Assembly: GCA_012861695.1 (NCBI GenBank)
Contig: JAAOOA010000442.1
Coordinates: 296,501 to 360,500, forward strand
From: Trematomus loennbergii
Taxonomy: Eukaryota > Chordata > Actinopteri > Perciformes > Nototheniidae
DNA length: 64,000 bases
Reading direction: 5' to 3'
In this document: positions 32,330 to 44,060 of the stretch, in pieces
Position numbering within the stretch: position 1 is the stretch's first letter
Layout: the number at the start of each line of letters is the position of its first letter
The notes under the pieces: generated by a model
The model's input: only the letters and a program-made list of their open reading frames with translations
What the model was told of the DNA's origin: nothing
The model's database searches: none
Program-made: the position numbers and the translations under genes

Positions 32330-33153
32330 GAAGTTTAAGCAGCAGCCATCTCGTCCTGCCATGAGGGATTTGGCGGCAGGTCAGCCTTCAGTCAGCCGCT
32401 TATGTTGCAGTTTTTGCAGGGGGTCAGGAGGCAGCGCCCAGAAGTGCACGCCTCCGCCCCGCAGTGGGACCTGCCGTTGGTGCTCGAGGCTCCGGTCACA
32501 GAACCATTTGAGCCTCTGGAGCTCTCCTCCCTGAAAGCGCTGTCATGGAAGACAGCGTTGCTACTTGCCTTAACTTCGGCCAATAGAGTGTCAGAGCTGA
32601 CCGATCTGTCGGTGCACCCAAGTTGCTTATTGATCCGGGGTGACCGTAGCGGGGCGACACTCAGGCCGAACCCCTCCTTTGTTCCCAAGAGTCTAAGGAG
32701 CTCGTTCAGGTCAAGGGCTACTCAGTTAGGGGGCTTTATAATCCACCCCATAGTGGGGCCAGGGAGGCTAAATTGCACCTCCTCTGCCCGGTGCGTGCGC
32801 TAGCATGTTATGTGGAGCACACGGCTGCCACTAGGCGCACTGAACAACTGTTTGTGTGCTTTGGGGGCGGCGTGGCCGATAAAGCTCTGTCCAAGAAACG
32901 CCTGGCAGGATGGCTCTGCGAGTGCATCTCACATGCCTACGGACAGGCGGGGAGAGCCTTCCCCACGGGGGTCCATGCACACTCTACATGGGGTATGGCT
33001 GTGTCAACAGCCTTATTTAACGGAGTGAGTGTGAAGGACATATGTACGGCGGCGTCTTGGTCCACGCCAGGCCCCTTCATAAGGTTTTATCTCTTGGACA
33101 TGTCTGGCTCCTTCTCATCCTCTGTGCTTGCTGAGGCAACGCAGGACTGGTGA
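32330..33153 (+). pseudogene. DIRS tyrosine recombinase, catalytic Arg replaced by Trp
   Basis: Two overlapping frames (32402-32803 and 32773-33153) encode a lambda-type tyrosine recombinase that would integrate circular DIRS cDNA. The first has LKALSWKTALLLALTSANRV with the first catalytic Arg (SANRVSEL). The second has LCPVRALACYVEH, EQLFVCFGG, then HAHSTWGMA, and RFYLLD with the Tyr nucleophile at 33088-33090. The HxxR motif reads HSTW: the TGG at 32989-32991 would be CGG in an active protein. A frameshift lies near 32775. Confidence 0.85.
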
Positions 33154-33630
33154 GGGGGGGAGGGGCTGTGGGTAAGCAGGTATCTGACCCCCCCCCCGGA
33201 CATAGTGCACTTATGTGTTCCCATGCTCCTTAGGGACCCGGGAAACATGGTGCACAGTGAGCCCCATACCGGCTGGGGGACAGGGAGAGCCCTCCTCACT
33301 GTTTTCCAGGCACACTATTCACGAGGTAAGCGTGTCTGAGTGTGCCCTACCAGCCAGGTAAACTGCGGCCCCCACTTCTCCCCGGTCACAACCGGAGGAG
33401 AGGAGGTTGCAGTGGCTCTTAACCAAAGCCGGTCAAGGGCAGTGTGGTGACTCGATGTTGTTGGACGACAGGGCGTTTACGCATCAGGGCTCCACCCACT
33501 GTACCCATAGAGTCCAGTAGAGGGCGGAGCCTGTGTGGGATATAACGGTGGGTTACGTATTGTAACCCTAGTTATATAAGCACAGGTGGAGCCCTCTACT
33601 CGGGGCCCTGTCTGTCCTATGCTGCTCGCT

Positions 33631-33644
33631 GTGTGTGTGTGTGT

Positions 33645-33739
<95 letters not shown>
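33631..33739. repeat. (TG)n microsatellite opening unit B
   Basis: About 109 bp of TG repeat (one GTGGTG interruption) joining the DIRS right end to block X. Confidence 0.97.
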
Positions 33740-33741
<2 letters not shown>

Positions 33742-34280
33742 ATGTAAAAGTTATAGGAATGGAGAAAAAACATATTGTAAGATGCACATATTTACCATAA
33801 TTTGTGAATTCCATGTGAAAAATTAGGAATTCCTTGTCTCACCACACCGAGGCCTCTGACACCCTTTCATTAATCCTTTCAGAAGTAAATGGTTTTACTA
33901 TGTACAGGAAGTATAAGGATGCTTCTAATAAAGGGGGACAGCTAAGCACGACAGCAAGATGTTCAATACAATTGGTCAGATCTTCCTTGGAGTACCTTGG
34001 CATAAGCTTTTCCTGGGTGGTTGAGCAACATGATACCTTGATATGAAGAGGAGTTAGCCCTTGACCATCACTCAAGATTGAAGAGACATGTCTGCCAGAA
34101 ACCTGAACAATGTCTAGAGCCTTTAATATTGCTGGGCAAATCTCATCCATACCTGGCGCTGTGATATTGGGATATGGGTAAAGCTTCCCTATAATCTTCC
34201 AACTTTTCATTATCCTTCGACAACATTTTGGATTGTGTTTGGGAGTCCTTCAAAGTGCCTGACAGTATCAGGATATCAGC
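33740..34280. repeat. Block X, full copy, unit B
   Basis: Nearly identical to 4457-4993 and, unlike there, continuous with TAAR upstream DNA (AGCAGCTCTCCTCCTGAGCTG), which recurs at 47756 in unit C. This shows the ancestral order block X, spacer, TAAR. Confidence 0.75.
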
Positions 34281-34861
34281 AGCTCTCCTCCTGAGCTGAA
34301 CACTCTGAAACCCTGTGTCCCTTTCCTGAGTCATCTGGGGGCTGCCAGACCGTTCTTGAGACTAACCAACAGTCAATCTCATTGGCCTTCCCAATCTCTT
34401 TTCTTTATGTCGTTTTTGTTTCAAAATAACCCTGGAACAACCAGGCCCAAAAGGCTAAATGACCTAAACCATTGAAGCTGGCTTCATTGACCCTTTGACC
34501 ATAACTCCGAGGAGCCACTCCCACAATGTAACTTATCAGCATGGCCCACTTGGTTTCAATACTTCACGAAATGTTTTAATCTTTTAAGATTCTTTACACT
34601 GTAAAACCACTCTTGATGAGAAGGAAAAAGTGGCATCCATAATCAAATAAGATGATGTCAATGCCGGGAATTACGAAGTTGCATGGAAGTGATGAAGACT
34701 GAGATGAAGATGACTGCAGAAAACAAAGTAGAGCTTAGGGATTTCAGTCTTAGCTGGAGAGAAAGTAATAGTAGGGGCAAGACAGAAGAGAAGAGATATA
34801 TCAGCTGTAGAACAGAGAGCTTTGCCAGAACACAGCAGCTTCTCAACACGTCTCTCTGCAG

Positions 34862-36114
34862 ATGGAGACTTCCCAAATGGATGAACTCTGCTTTCCACAA
34901 CTCTTCAACAAATCCTGCAGGAAGCCTACGCCAGCTCAGTCAGATGTCCTGCTCGCTTACATCCTGCAGTCCTTCATCGCTCTGATCACTGCAGCTCTCA
35001 ACCTGCTGGTCATCATCTCTATCTCCCACTTCAGGCACAGACAAACTTTCAGCTTAAGCTTGTATATGTTCATGATTGAAAAGTAACAGGATTTAGCAAC
35101 GCATATATTCCTTTTAATTAATGTTTCAGATAATAGTTGTTCTGTTTTAAATGATAACATATTCAAACCTGACGTTGTGTGACAAAATAGTTAAAGCAGA
35201 CACTCAACAACAAATGCATGTCCATATGCTTTTTTTGTGTTTTAGTGCTGTTGTTGTTAAAGCTATCATTGATAATCGTATTTATGATGATATTCTTCCT
35301 TTCCAGGCAGCTCCACACCCCCACTAACCTCCTCATCCTCTCCCTGGCTGTCTCAGACTTCCTTGTGGGCCTCATTTTGATGCCTGTTGAAATCCTTTTA
35401 ACAGAGGCTTGCTGGTACTTGGGTGACCTGATGTGTGCTCTGTATATATGTTATTTTATCATTACCTCTTCTACGGTTGGAAACATGGTGCTCATATCCA
35501 TTGATCGTTATTTTGCTATTTGTGACCCTCTACATTACACCATCAGAGTACTCTGAACAGAACAAAAATCTGCATCTGTCTTGTTGGATTTGCTCTGTTA
35601 TCTATAATTGTCTAATTTTAAAGGACTTTCTGAGTCAACCTGATTCACAAATCTTGCCATGGAGAGTGTGTAGTTGTCACTGATATCACAGGAGCTGTTG
35701 ACTTAGTTGTTACTTTATTGCCCCCATTACTGTTATCATAGTTCTGTATATCAGAGTGTTTGTGGTGGCTGTGTCTCAGGCTCGAGCCATGCGATCTCAT
35801 GTTATCGCTGTCACTATGCAACGTTCAGTTGGTGCAACTGCTAAGAAATCTGAGATGAAAGCAGCCAGGACTCTTGGTGTTGTTGTCCTTGTGTTTCTAA
35901 TATGTTTTTTTCCATATTACACTCCATCCCTTATAGGTGAGGATATTGAAAATAGTAGTTCAACCTCACCATTGTAGTCTGGTTGCTGTATTTTAACTCT
36001 TGTCTGAACCCATTGATTTATGCCTTGTTATACCCCTGGTTTAGAAAATCTATCAAGCTCATTGTTACCCTTAAGATACTTAAGTCTTACTCCTGTGATT
36101 CTAAAATACTGTAA
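34862..36114 (+). pseudogene. TAAR pseudogene, unit B
   Basis: Exon 1 (34862-35034) is open and ends ISISHFR; the intron begins GC at 35035 and ends TTTCCAG at 35306. Exon 2 starts [20 protein letters not shown] (TM2), the part missing from unit A, and stays open through [12 protein letters not shown]. Breaks follow: loss of one A at about 35551 (TIRVL-stop, shared with unit C), further single-base losses near 35580, 35650 and 35712, and a loss at about 35970 before TM7. The Ala-Leu-Tyr stretch in TM3 is 3 bases shorter than in unit A, removing the residue at 3.32. GAVDLVV in TM5 keeps the Asp. Ends with the same TAA at 36112. Confidence 0.88.
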
Positions 36115-36469
36115 TGACGGGCTGGGGTTGAGATATATTCTAAAAAACCTCTGTTCAGATGGACATATTTTTGCTATTGTTGCTGAGTCAGAATGCAATG
36201 TGTAATGGCTGAAGAAAGATTAGACATTATTTAATGTAGTAAAACATATGTAACTAAAAGATATTAAATAATTGAATACAAAATAAAACTGAAAATATTA
36301 CATTGTGTGGAAGAAGTAGTAGTTTTTGACCTGTGTTGACTTCAGTTTGACCAGTATTCTGGTAATGATATGTTCAATTGTTAATTTAGTAGACAATATG
36401 CATACAGACTGATTGAGTATGTCGTTGAATGTCAGTGTGCAACTTCAAACAAAAAGACAGAGCTGTCGC

Positions 36470-36484
36470 GTGTGTGTGTGTGTG

Positions 36485-36533
<49 letters not shown>

Positions 36534-36546
36534 GACGAGAGAGAGA
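36470..36546. repeat. (TG)n(GA)n, unit B
   Basis: Compound dinucleotide tract, shorter than in A and C, with one TTG interruption. Confidence 0.95.
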
Positions 36547-38158
36547 AAAAGGAGAGAAGGTTTTACTGACACATAACAGATTTGGTTCTCCAACACACTG
36601 ACGATACAATATAACAAGAACAAAAATAAATCTTGTTGAGTGCTAACACATGTTTATTTTACCATTGCCCATATTTACATGTACTGTCTTGCAATAATGA
36701 GGGATTAAAATGTAGAAAAACATTCATAATATTAGGCTGACAATAAGAATTAAAGCTTCAATCAGCGATGATCGGGACCTCGCTAGGGCTGCTCGATTAA
36801 GGCAAAAATCATAATCACGATTATTTTGGTCAATATTGATATCACGATTATTAAATACGATTATTCATTGACTTTGAAAACATCAATTTATTGAACTTTA
36901 AAAAAAAAATAATATAATTGAACAGTATCTTTTTAACAGTTGATTACCCTGAACCTTAAGTATAATTCAACTGAAAAACCATATAAAATAAATAAAATAA
37001 ATATACATTTATATCTACATTTAAATAAATAATATCAAATTAATAAATACCAATAAAGAAGATCAACAAATATTTTGGGGCGCACTTCCACAACCTACTG
37101 AACATAATAATATAATAAATAAAAAATTAGATTATTGGCAAAGTATTCAGCTGAAGCCACATCTTTTTCAACTTCCCCACGGCCTTTGTCATAAAGGGCA
37201 GGCCAGGGTTCAAGTTATGTGGGAGCGGGGCTGAGCTAAGGAGGGTCTGAGCTCCCATGAATACAGGAAATCATACATCTGTGGGGTCGCTAATACATTA
37301 CCAACAACCATTATTTTAATCACAAATAATGCATGTGTCAATGTAACGAGTATTATTTACGTTAACGAGGTAAATAGGCTAAAAAAAACATGTTTTCCAA
37401 AAGAACTACGCATCGTATTCTCTCTTGAATGACAATATGCCTGCACTTCACCTCCAAGGTGCGCAATCAATTATTGCGCAATCTATGCCGAGATGATGTG
37501 TTATGTGGTGTGCGTAGTTGAACCTTTTCATATTTAAGTTTGTAGCAAGTAGAGGACTGCTGCTGCTTGTGTGTGTGTAGTTTTAAAGAGCCCCATGAAG
37601 CTCAGATTATAACTCGAACCCTGGGCCAAGCAGTGCAAATCTGGTGAAATGATGCCGAGATGGCATCGCGTAACACTTGTCCATAGTGTTGTTTTTTTTT
37701 AACATTTATATTTTATATAGACATTTTCAAAAACAAAAACATACGGACAAGGACATGGCACACACATCACAAACAGAACAGGACAATAACATGAAGGGTG
37801 GGGGTAGGGGATTACAGTGTCAGTTACATTTTATATATGCATATGGCTTTGTATTTATACATGATTTGCTTCATAATATAGATATACTTCATTGTTTCCT
37901 CATTATTATTATTATAAAACAAATGGATAAATAGTCAATAAATAAATATATATATATACACACACACACACAAATACACATCTTCCTTTCTGATTAATTC
38001 ACCTTTTCATTCATTTCTCATTTAATTTCACTTCCTTCATTATTATTACCATTGTTTTTTCTGTTTCTTCATAGCTTATTTCTCTTATTTATATTTATTT
38101 ATTAACATTATTATAATTATTATATTTATTATTGGCAGCCGAGATGGTTTGAGTCCAG

Positions 38159-39249
38159 AGGCCTGTACTACGAAGCTGGTTCAACCTAACCTGGATATGT
38201 TTGAGTTAGCCGTTGGCCCAATCCAAAACATACGCGCTCTGGCTAAACTGTACTGACGCTGGTTATCAAGTAGATCGCTCAAGCCAGCCGTGTCCCTATC
38301 TAGTTAGGTGCGCGTTCACATGAAAGGGGTGGTATTTGGAGCATTCGACCAATCTCAAACACGGACAAGCGTACTGACAGCGCAGCGTCATACTTCCTGA
38401 ATGAAAAGTGAACTTTAATATTAGTCAAATATGAAGAAGTTAAACTTTAAACATCCATGACTTAAACACTTTATCCAGGATAAAAGCCACATAGCTGCAC
38501 CTGCAAGGTGAATACAGCTGGTAAAAGAAAAAGTGTTTGAATGCGTACATTAACAGGTTTATGAAATCACTGCCCCGTCCAAGACACGAGTGGATCTGAC
38601 TTTAATTAGGAGAATTTCACTCGAGTGTTTCGTCAACTTAATGTGTTGCTTAAAATAATACTTCTGCATACAGTATGTGACACTGTGAGTGTTGCACGGC
38701 CCAGATACGGCTCAAGAAGCTGACTCAAATAGGAAAAAATGATACATTATGATGTGATATGATATGAATGATAATGGGACACATCGACGTCTGCACTCAC
38801 AGTGCCGCGGACTGTACTTAATGTTACTCTGATCCGGTTACTTGTCGTGGCAGATATTTAAGTAAGCTTCTTAACGCTATATTAAATAGTCAGATTGCTC
38901 TGAAGATGGAGGGGATATTCTATTAATTTTCACGTTCACACAGTCAGTTGATTTTGGCCGGCCGTCTTTCCTGCAACGGCAGTTTTTCTGTATTTCCTCT
39001 ATCCTGTAATATGAATTGATCGCTTTAAACTCCGCACACGGAGCTCTGATTGGTCAGCAGGCGGTGCTTTCACTGAGTTGATCTCTTAGCCTGCCACCTA
39101 ACCTGCTCCGGAGCAGGTTTGCCGCTCAGCATAAGTTACCATGGAAATCTAGCCTGCTAAAAAGAGAACCAGCGTCGTAGGACCGGAAAGCCCGAGATTT
39201 CCCTGAAGTTAGCCGGCTAAGCGAAAATCCAGCTTCGTAGTACAGGCCT
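38159..39249. mobile_element. PIF/Harbinger-type non-autonomous element in L1 copy 2
   Basis: Starts AGGCCTGTACTACGAAGCTGG, ends CCAGCTTCGTAGTACAGGCCT, perfect 21-bp inverted repeats, with CAG duplicated at 38156-38158 and 39250-39252. Removing it restores the L1 frame DKIRAFLDSNHLGCQ. 1091 bp with no long open frame. Confidence 0.9.
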
Positions 39250-39329
39250 CAGGAAAGCCCTTATCTTATCCCAGAGCCTGTTGTCTGGCTTAACCAAATA
39301 TAACAGGGAGAAAGCAGCTTCTTCCGTAC

Positions 39330-40304
39330 TTAAAGGGGACCTATCATGCAAAATGCACTTTTGTACGTCTTTTATACATGAATATGTGTCCCCGGTGTTC
39401 CAGGGAACTCACCAAGTGTCAGAAAACACAACCCTCTCTATTTTCCTCCATACCCAAATCTCTAAAAAAGGGGCTGCAACGGATCTGATACAGACTGATC
39501 CAGATTTGAACACTTCTATGTCGTCACAGAAGTGGCGCTACGGCTATTGGGCCAACTCTCCACCTATCAGGGGAATGTGGGGTTGGGCCACGGCCGGCCA
39601 TTGCCTCTCGAAAGCGCTGGAGACGCTGTAGTACATATGCCAGGCCTGTAAGTGGCGCTGTAGTCTGCCACAAAAGCAGCGAAGAAGACTTCCCGCCGAT
39701 AGTTACCATGGTTACCCTTCTGTTTATTCTCTGCTGTGGCTTTTTTTCTCCCCCCCGGGGGAGAGGTTTGGTCCCGCTGCAAACGCTTGCGGGGAGGGAT
39801 TGCATTGAGCAATCCCTCCCCGCAAGCGTTTGCAGTCGAGGCAAGCACTGTAATTCTCTCCGGTTAGTCCACCAGCAGATGACAAACACCCACCTCTCCG
39901 CCTCTTCCAAGGAACGAGGGGACCGTGCGGCAGAGTTTCAGTTTCAGTTTGTTTCGCCGGACAAATTAGAAAAGTGCCGGTCAAAGGTCTTCTTTGTTAT
40001 TTATTGAGCTTTAAAACAAATGAATAACGACTCTATATAATAAAACACGGAGGACAGAGATCTCTTTTTCTCCCCCTCTTCTGACAGCCCAGCAGCTGAT
40101 CAGAGCACGGCTCACCTCTCCTGCAGGGGGGCGTGGTCAGCAGAATCAGACCCGTAGACAGCAAACAGCACATAGAGCGAAATGAGGCATGGCTAAAATG
40201 CATGATCTGTTTGGTATTTTGAAAACAGAAACGTATAAATATACCTTATATAGGTATGGCCCTACAATATATCATTTAAATATAGCATGATAGGTCCACT
40301 TTAA
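39330..40304. mobile_element. TTAA-specific DNA element in L1 copy 2
   Basis: TTAAAGGGGACCTATCATGC at the left and GCATGATAGGTCCACTTTAA at the right, with TTAA on both sides. Removing it joins L1 coding sequence (WLEDFLNIL to EEAAFSLLYLV). About 975 bp. It contains an inverted repeat of CCTCCCCGCAAGCGTTTGC around 39800 and no transposase frame. Confidence 0.88.
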
Positions 40305-42199
40305 GATGTTTAGGAAGTCCTCCAGCCATCTATTGAAATTGAAGCAGTTGGGCTTTCTGACTTTCCAGTTGATAAGAACGAGGCGTTAAGTTGAAAGGCA
40401 TGCTAGGGCTATAAGTTTACTTACAAATGTAGATGTTATGCCATTGAGCGGGGATCCCAGCAAGCATGTAGTTGGAGTTAAGAGCATCTCTATGTTCAGG
40501 ATCTCAGCGAGTGTATCTCCAACTACGTCCCAAAGAGATTTTACAGCCGGACAGGACCAAAGACAATGTAAAAGGTACCCACTTCCGTACAACCATGCAT
40601 GCTAGCATAGGCGTGTTTGATCCATCTTTTTTAGTCTACAGGGTGTGATGCTCTGTGAAGGATTTTTAACTGTATTACTCTAAACCGGACACACTTGGAG
40701 ATTGATGTTGAGTTCGACCAGATTCTGTCCCAGGGTGATGCCTAATCCTGCTCCCATCTTTTCTGTGTCTGCAGATTAGTATTGGCGGTGGAGGGGAGGA
40801 GGAGCTTATATATACCTGAAATCATTCCTTTCTCGTTTGCAAGTCTTTTTAGGTTCATATCAAGGTGTTCATGACAACCTATCTTTATACCTTTTGATGT
40901 TAAGTTTTTAATATTTGATTGTAATTGCATAAAGGAGAGGAAGAGGGATTGATTCAGATTAAAATTGTCCAACAACACTGTGAACGGAATTATGATATTG
41001 TTTTTTACTATTTGCCCAATGAGTTGTATGTCATGTGCTTGCATATGTATATTATTCAATTGGTTACCTCCCCTGTGAATAGTGGGTTTTTTCATAATGG
41101 GTATGAAGGGAGGGAAACACCAGTGATGCCTAGCCTCCTTTGTACAGATTTAACCACTGATAGAAAATTGAATTAATGGATTTTTCAGACTGGATTTGGG
41201 GAGTACCATAATGAATTTAAAGATATTGATTTATTGTTTTCGGTAATTATTTGTCCTTCCAGCCAATCCCAGTTAGCTTTTTTCGGTGTCGCTCCATAAC
41301 CCCATAGGGAATCTGGCATTATATGAGAGATAATATAAGTATAAATTGGGTACCCCCAGTCCACCTGTTCTCCTCGGCATAGACAACTTTTTATGGTTGA
41401 TTCGTGGTTTTTTATCCTTCCATATGAATTGAGAAAATATAGTGTTTATTTCTTTAAACCAATATTGTGGGATTTGAAGGGGAATTGAGGATATTATATA
41501 GGTCAATCTTGTTAGGACATTCATTTTGAACACATCCACCCTTCCCCACAGCGATAGGGGTAAAGAAGTCCATCTTCTCAAGTCATCTTTAATAGTTCTA
41601 AGTAAGCCTGGACCATTCATTTAGAAATTCTTGTTAATTGGTGATCTGATGTTTATGCCCAAGTATCTCAATGCATCAGCTTTCCAAACAAAAGGAGCAG
41701 AGCCTGTGATTAGAGTGAGTCTGACAGTTTAGTGGCATGGCTTCACTTTTACTCCAATTTATTTTATATCCTGAAAATAAGCTAAATTCTCGAATAACCT
41801 CTAGCACCTTAGGTATAGAGTTTAGTGGGTCAACTGATGTTAAAAGGATATTATCAGCGTATACGTTTATTTTGAACTGATGTCCGGACTTTGGGATACC
41901 CAAAGAGCAAGCATCTTTCCTGCTTTATCACCACATTCAAAGTGTTTTTTACGGAGTCTGTAGAGGGAGAAAGCTCTTCATGTAATATTGGCTGCAGGTC
42001 AGCTCTAACTGTGAGTAATGTTTTCTGAAGTAGTGGGTTTTTAGGATCACGCATATGCTGTTTCTCAATAGTTTTAAGTTCTGATTGTAAATAATTTTCT
42101 TTTTAATAGCTTTTCTGTGCTTAGCTGATTCATGACTGATTATCCACCCTCTGCAGGTGGCATTAAAGGCTTCCCATACAGTTTGAATGGAAGACACAG

Positions 42200-42590
42200 G
42201 GTGTTTCTCAATCTCGAGTAAAGCTGCTCCAGAGCCACTATTTCAAGCATACTACGTCATCGAGTCCCGCCGAAGGACTGTTCCAATGTCCAGCATACTT
42301 GGAATTCTACTGAGCCCGGCGTACTTCGTTTGGAGAAATTTTCGAGGCTGCACATGTGTAGACTCCGCGGTCTTAAAATCCCCACAATTCTTTGCGCACG
42401 GACCAATTTCCCAAATCTGTGGCGGAAAATGTAAGGCAGGGCCTCTCATCTGACGCACACCTGCACACTTGCTCGCCTGTTCCACTCTTCGTTTTCCGAA
42501 TGCCAGGAAGTATTCTTGCCCCGCTTCTGAAGCAAGACGCTCGGAAGATATGTGCTACCAAGCAAGCGTACTCGACATTGAGAAACACCC
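42200..42590. mobile_element. Short TIR element (MITE) in L1 copy 2
   Basis: Inverted ends GGGTGTTTCTCAATCTCGAG (left) and the complement of the right end match at 21 of 22 positions. ACAG flanks both sides (42196-42199, 42591-42594). L1 coding sequence continues across it. 391 bp; the superfamily is not assigned. Confidence 0.8.
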
Positions 42591-42820
42591 ACAGATTTAT
42601 GGATATGTATTCTTTAATTTTATTTTCAATAAGTGAGATGAATGTGTCATCTTTTAACAAAGAGTTGTTAAATCTCCATTGTTTAGGTATGTTCTCACTA
42701 GCAACTAGGAAAAAAGTGATAGACTGAGGGGCGTGGTCTGATAGGACAATTCTATGTATGTCCGCATCGATGACATTTTTTATTAAAACTGCGGTCACAG
42801 AAGTGCGCGCAGTGATGAGC

Positions 42821-43530
42821 GGGCCCTCGAGTCCTCCGAAATGAGCCGTTTGTAATTTCTATAATTTTCGCGTCCCAGACTCCCAGGTCCTCCGGCAGCG
42901 ACCCGGAAACGGATGTCGGCGCGCCGTCTAGAAGGAAAACACATTTCTCTAAAGGCTTGTCGAGGATCGATTATCGAGGAGGCTGTCTGAAGGAGCCGTA
43001 ACCGAGGATACACTGATTTAGAGGAGAGAAGAGAGAGAGAGGAGAGAGGAGAGAGGAGAGAGGAGAGAGGAGAGAGGACAGAGGACAGAGGAGAGAGGAG
43101 AGAGGAGAGAGGAGTCTCTCTGGAGGAGCTATAACCGAGGGTACACTGATGTATTCTCCGGAGTCGATTTCAGCCAACAGTGATGTTTAAAAGAGGCATG
43201 ACGCATGGCCGGACTTATGTCAACGAAGCACAGCTCTGCAAACTGTTCCCGTTGTGATTATAAGTTATTTAAGACAATCAAATGTGCATCAGACTTTCTG
43301 CCCTTTACCGTTTGTTTACTCACTAATCACATCTCCCCTGGATGTAGGCTATTTATTTTTTGAATACAACTGTTTTCATTGTGACGTGATGTTTACAGTG
43401 AGAACAGCTGCTGAGGTCAGTGCAGAAAGCAGAACAATGTATATAATATATATAGCTCAATAATATATGTAACAGGCCTACATTACACACTTTATTTGTA
43501 GGCTTTAGGATATATCTACAAATAGACAGT
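42821..43530. other. Unclassified DNA with GA-rich minisatellite, unit B
   Basis: A GAGAGAGGA-type tract (43021-43115) lies between two related segments (AGCCGTAACCGAGGATACACTGAT at 42993 and AGCTATAACCGAGGGTACACTGAT at 43127), suggesting an expanded internal duplication. No gene recognised. Confidence 0.5.
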
Positions 43531-43539
43531 AGATAGAAG

Positions 43540-44060
43540 TGATCCACTATTCCTTCACAATGTATTATCACATTGGATATGCGCTTAACTCTTCCTGGAT
43601 TGGAATTTTTCCGATCATTTCCCTAGGAGGAGTTTGCAAAAATGTGCTTAAAATGCCTGAAAAACGCACATTTTTCAAAATGGTCGACTTCCTGGGGGGT
43701 GGGGCTAATGGAAGGCAATTTGAAATATGTACGCAATCATAAGATAAATGTGTATACAGCGTTTTGTTAATGTAATTTGTGACATGTAAATCGTCAAAAA
43801 TGGAAGATTCTCCGTTAGCTTACGAGCTCCTTGTTTGAGCGATCGACTATTCCTTCGCAATTTAGCATCACATTGGATATGGGCTGAACGTGTCCTGGAT
43901 TGGAATTTTTCCGATCACTCCCCTTGGAGGAGTAAATGCATGAAAAACGCACATTTTTCAAAATGGGCGAATTTCTCGGAGGCGGGGCCAATGGAAGCTA
44001 GTTACAAATATGTCCGCAATTCCATGAGGAATGTCTTTGCCAAAATTCGTGAAGTTCTGA
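43540..44060. repeat. Two diverged tandem copies of a ~300-bp repeat
   Basis: CTATTCCTTCACAATGTATT at 43547 and CTATTCCTTCGCAATTTAGC at 43847 start two copies of about 190 related bases including TCCTGGATTGGAATTTTTCC. The later parts contain GGGGCGCTACT-like and GGCGGGGCCAATGG phrases common in dispersed fish repeats. No gene. Confidence 0.7.

Larger units (their letters stand above)
29540..33620 (+). mobile_element. DIRS-type retrotransposon, unit A
   Basis: Gag remnant, reverse transcriptase, RNase H, methyltransferase-like region and tyrosine recombinase follow in order on the plus strand, the layout of DIRS elements. The right end (about 33480-33620) has GGTTACGTATTGTAACC and CTAGTTATATAAGCACAGG, typical of fish DIRS terminal repeats. 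The element has lost part of the RT-RNase H junction, has an in-frame TAG, several frameshifts and an internal Harbinger element (30578-31415). A second copy starts at about 62360. Confidence 0.88.
37690..42820 (-). mobile_element. L1/Tx1-type LINE (copy 2), minus strand, with three nested elements
   Basis: The poly(A) tail lies at 37690-37700 on the complementary strand. Reading leftwards from 42820: the end of the endonuclease (VLSDHAPQSITF), the linker (QTVWEAFNATCRGW), a fragment of RT with YADN (41676-41903), the RT end and C-terminal region (41620-40325, with HCLWSCPAVKSLWDVV), and, after removing two insertions, LVKPDNRLWDKIR and SNHLGCQ with a stop at 38129-38131. The RT core corresponding to 510-1410 of copy 1 is deleted at about 41888, whereas copy 1 lacks the YADN region kept here. 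The element is 5'-truncated and dead. Confidence 0.85.

Noticed and set aside
33839..34210. LINE reverse transcriptase encoded in block X, minus strand
   Set aside because: One phrase (APGMDEICPAILKALDIV) looks like RT, but upstream and downstream residues do not continue any RT block.
43021..43115. CRISPR-like or regulatory repeat array
   Set aside because: It is a purine-rich minisatellite without spacers of unique sequence.
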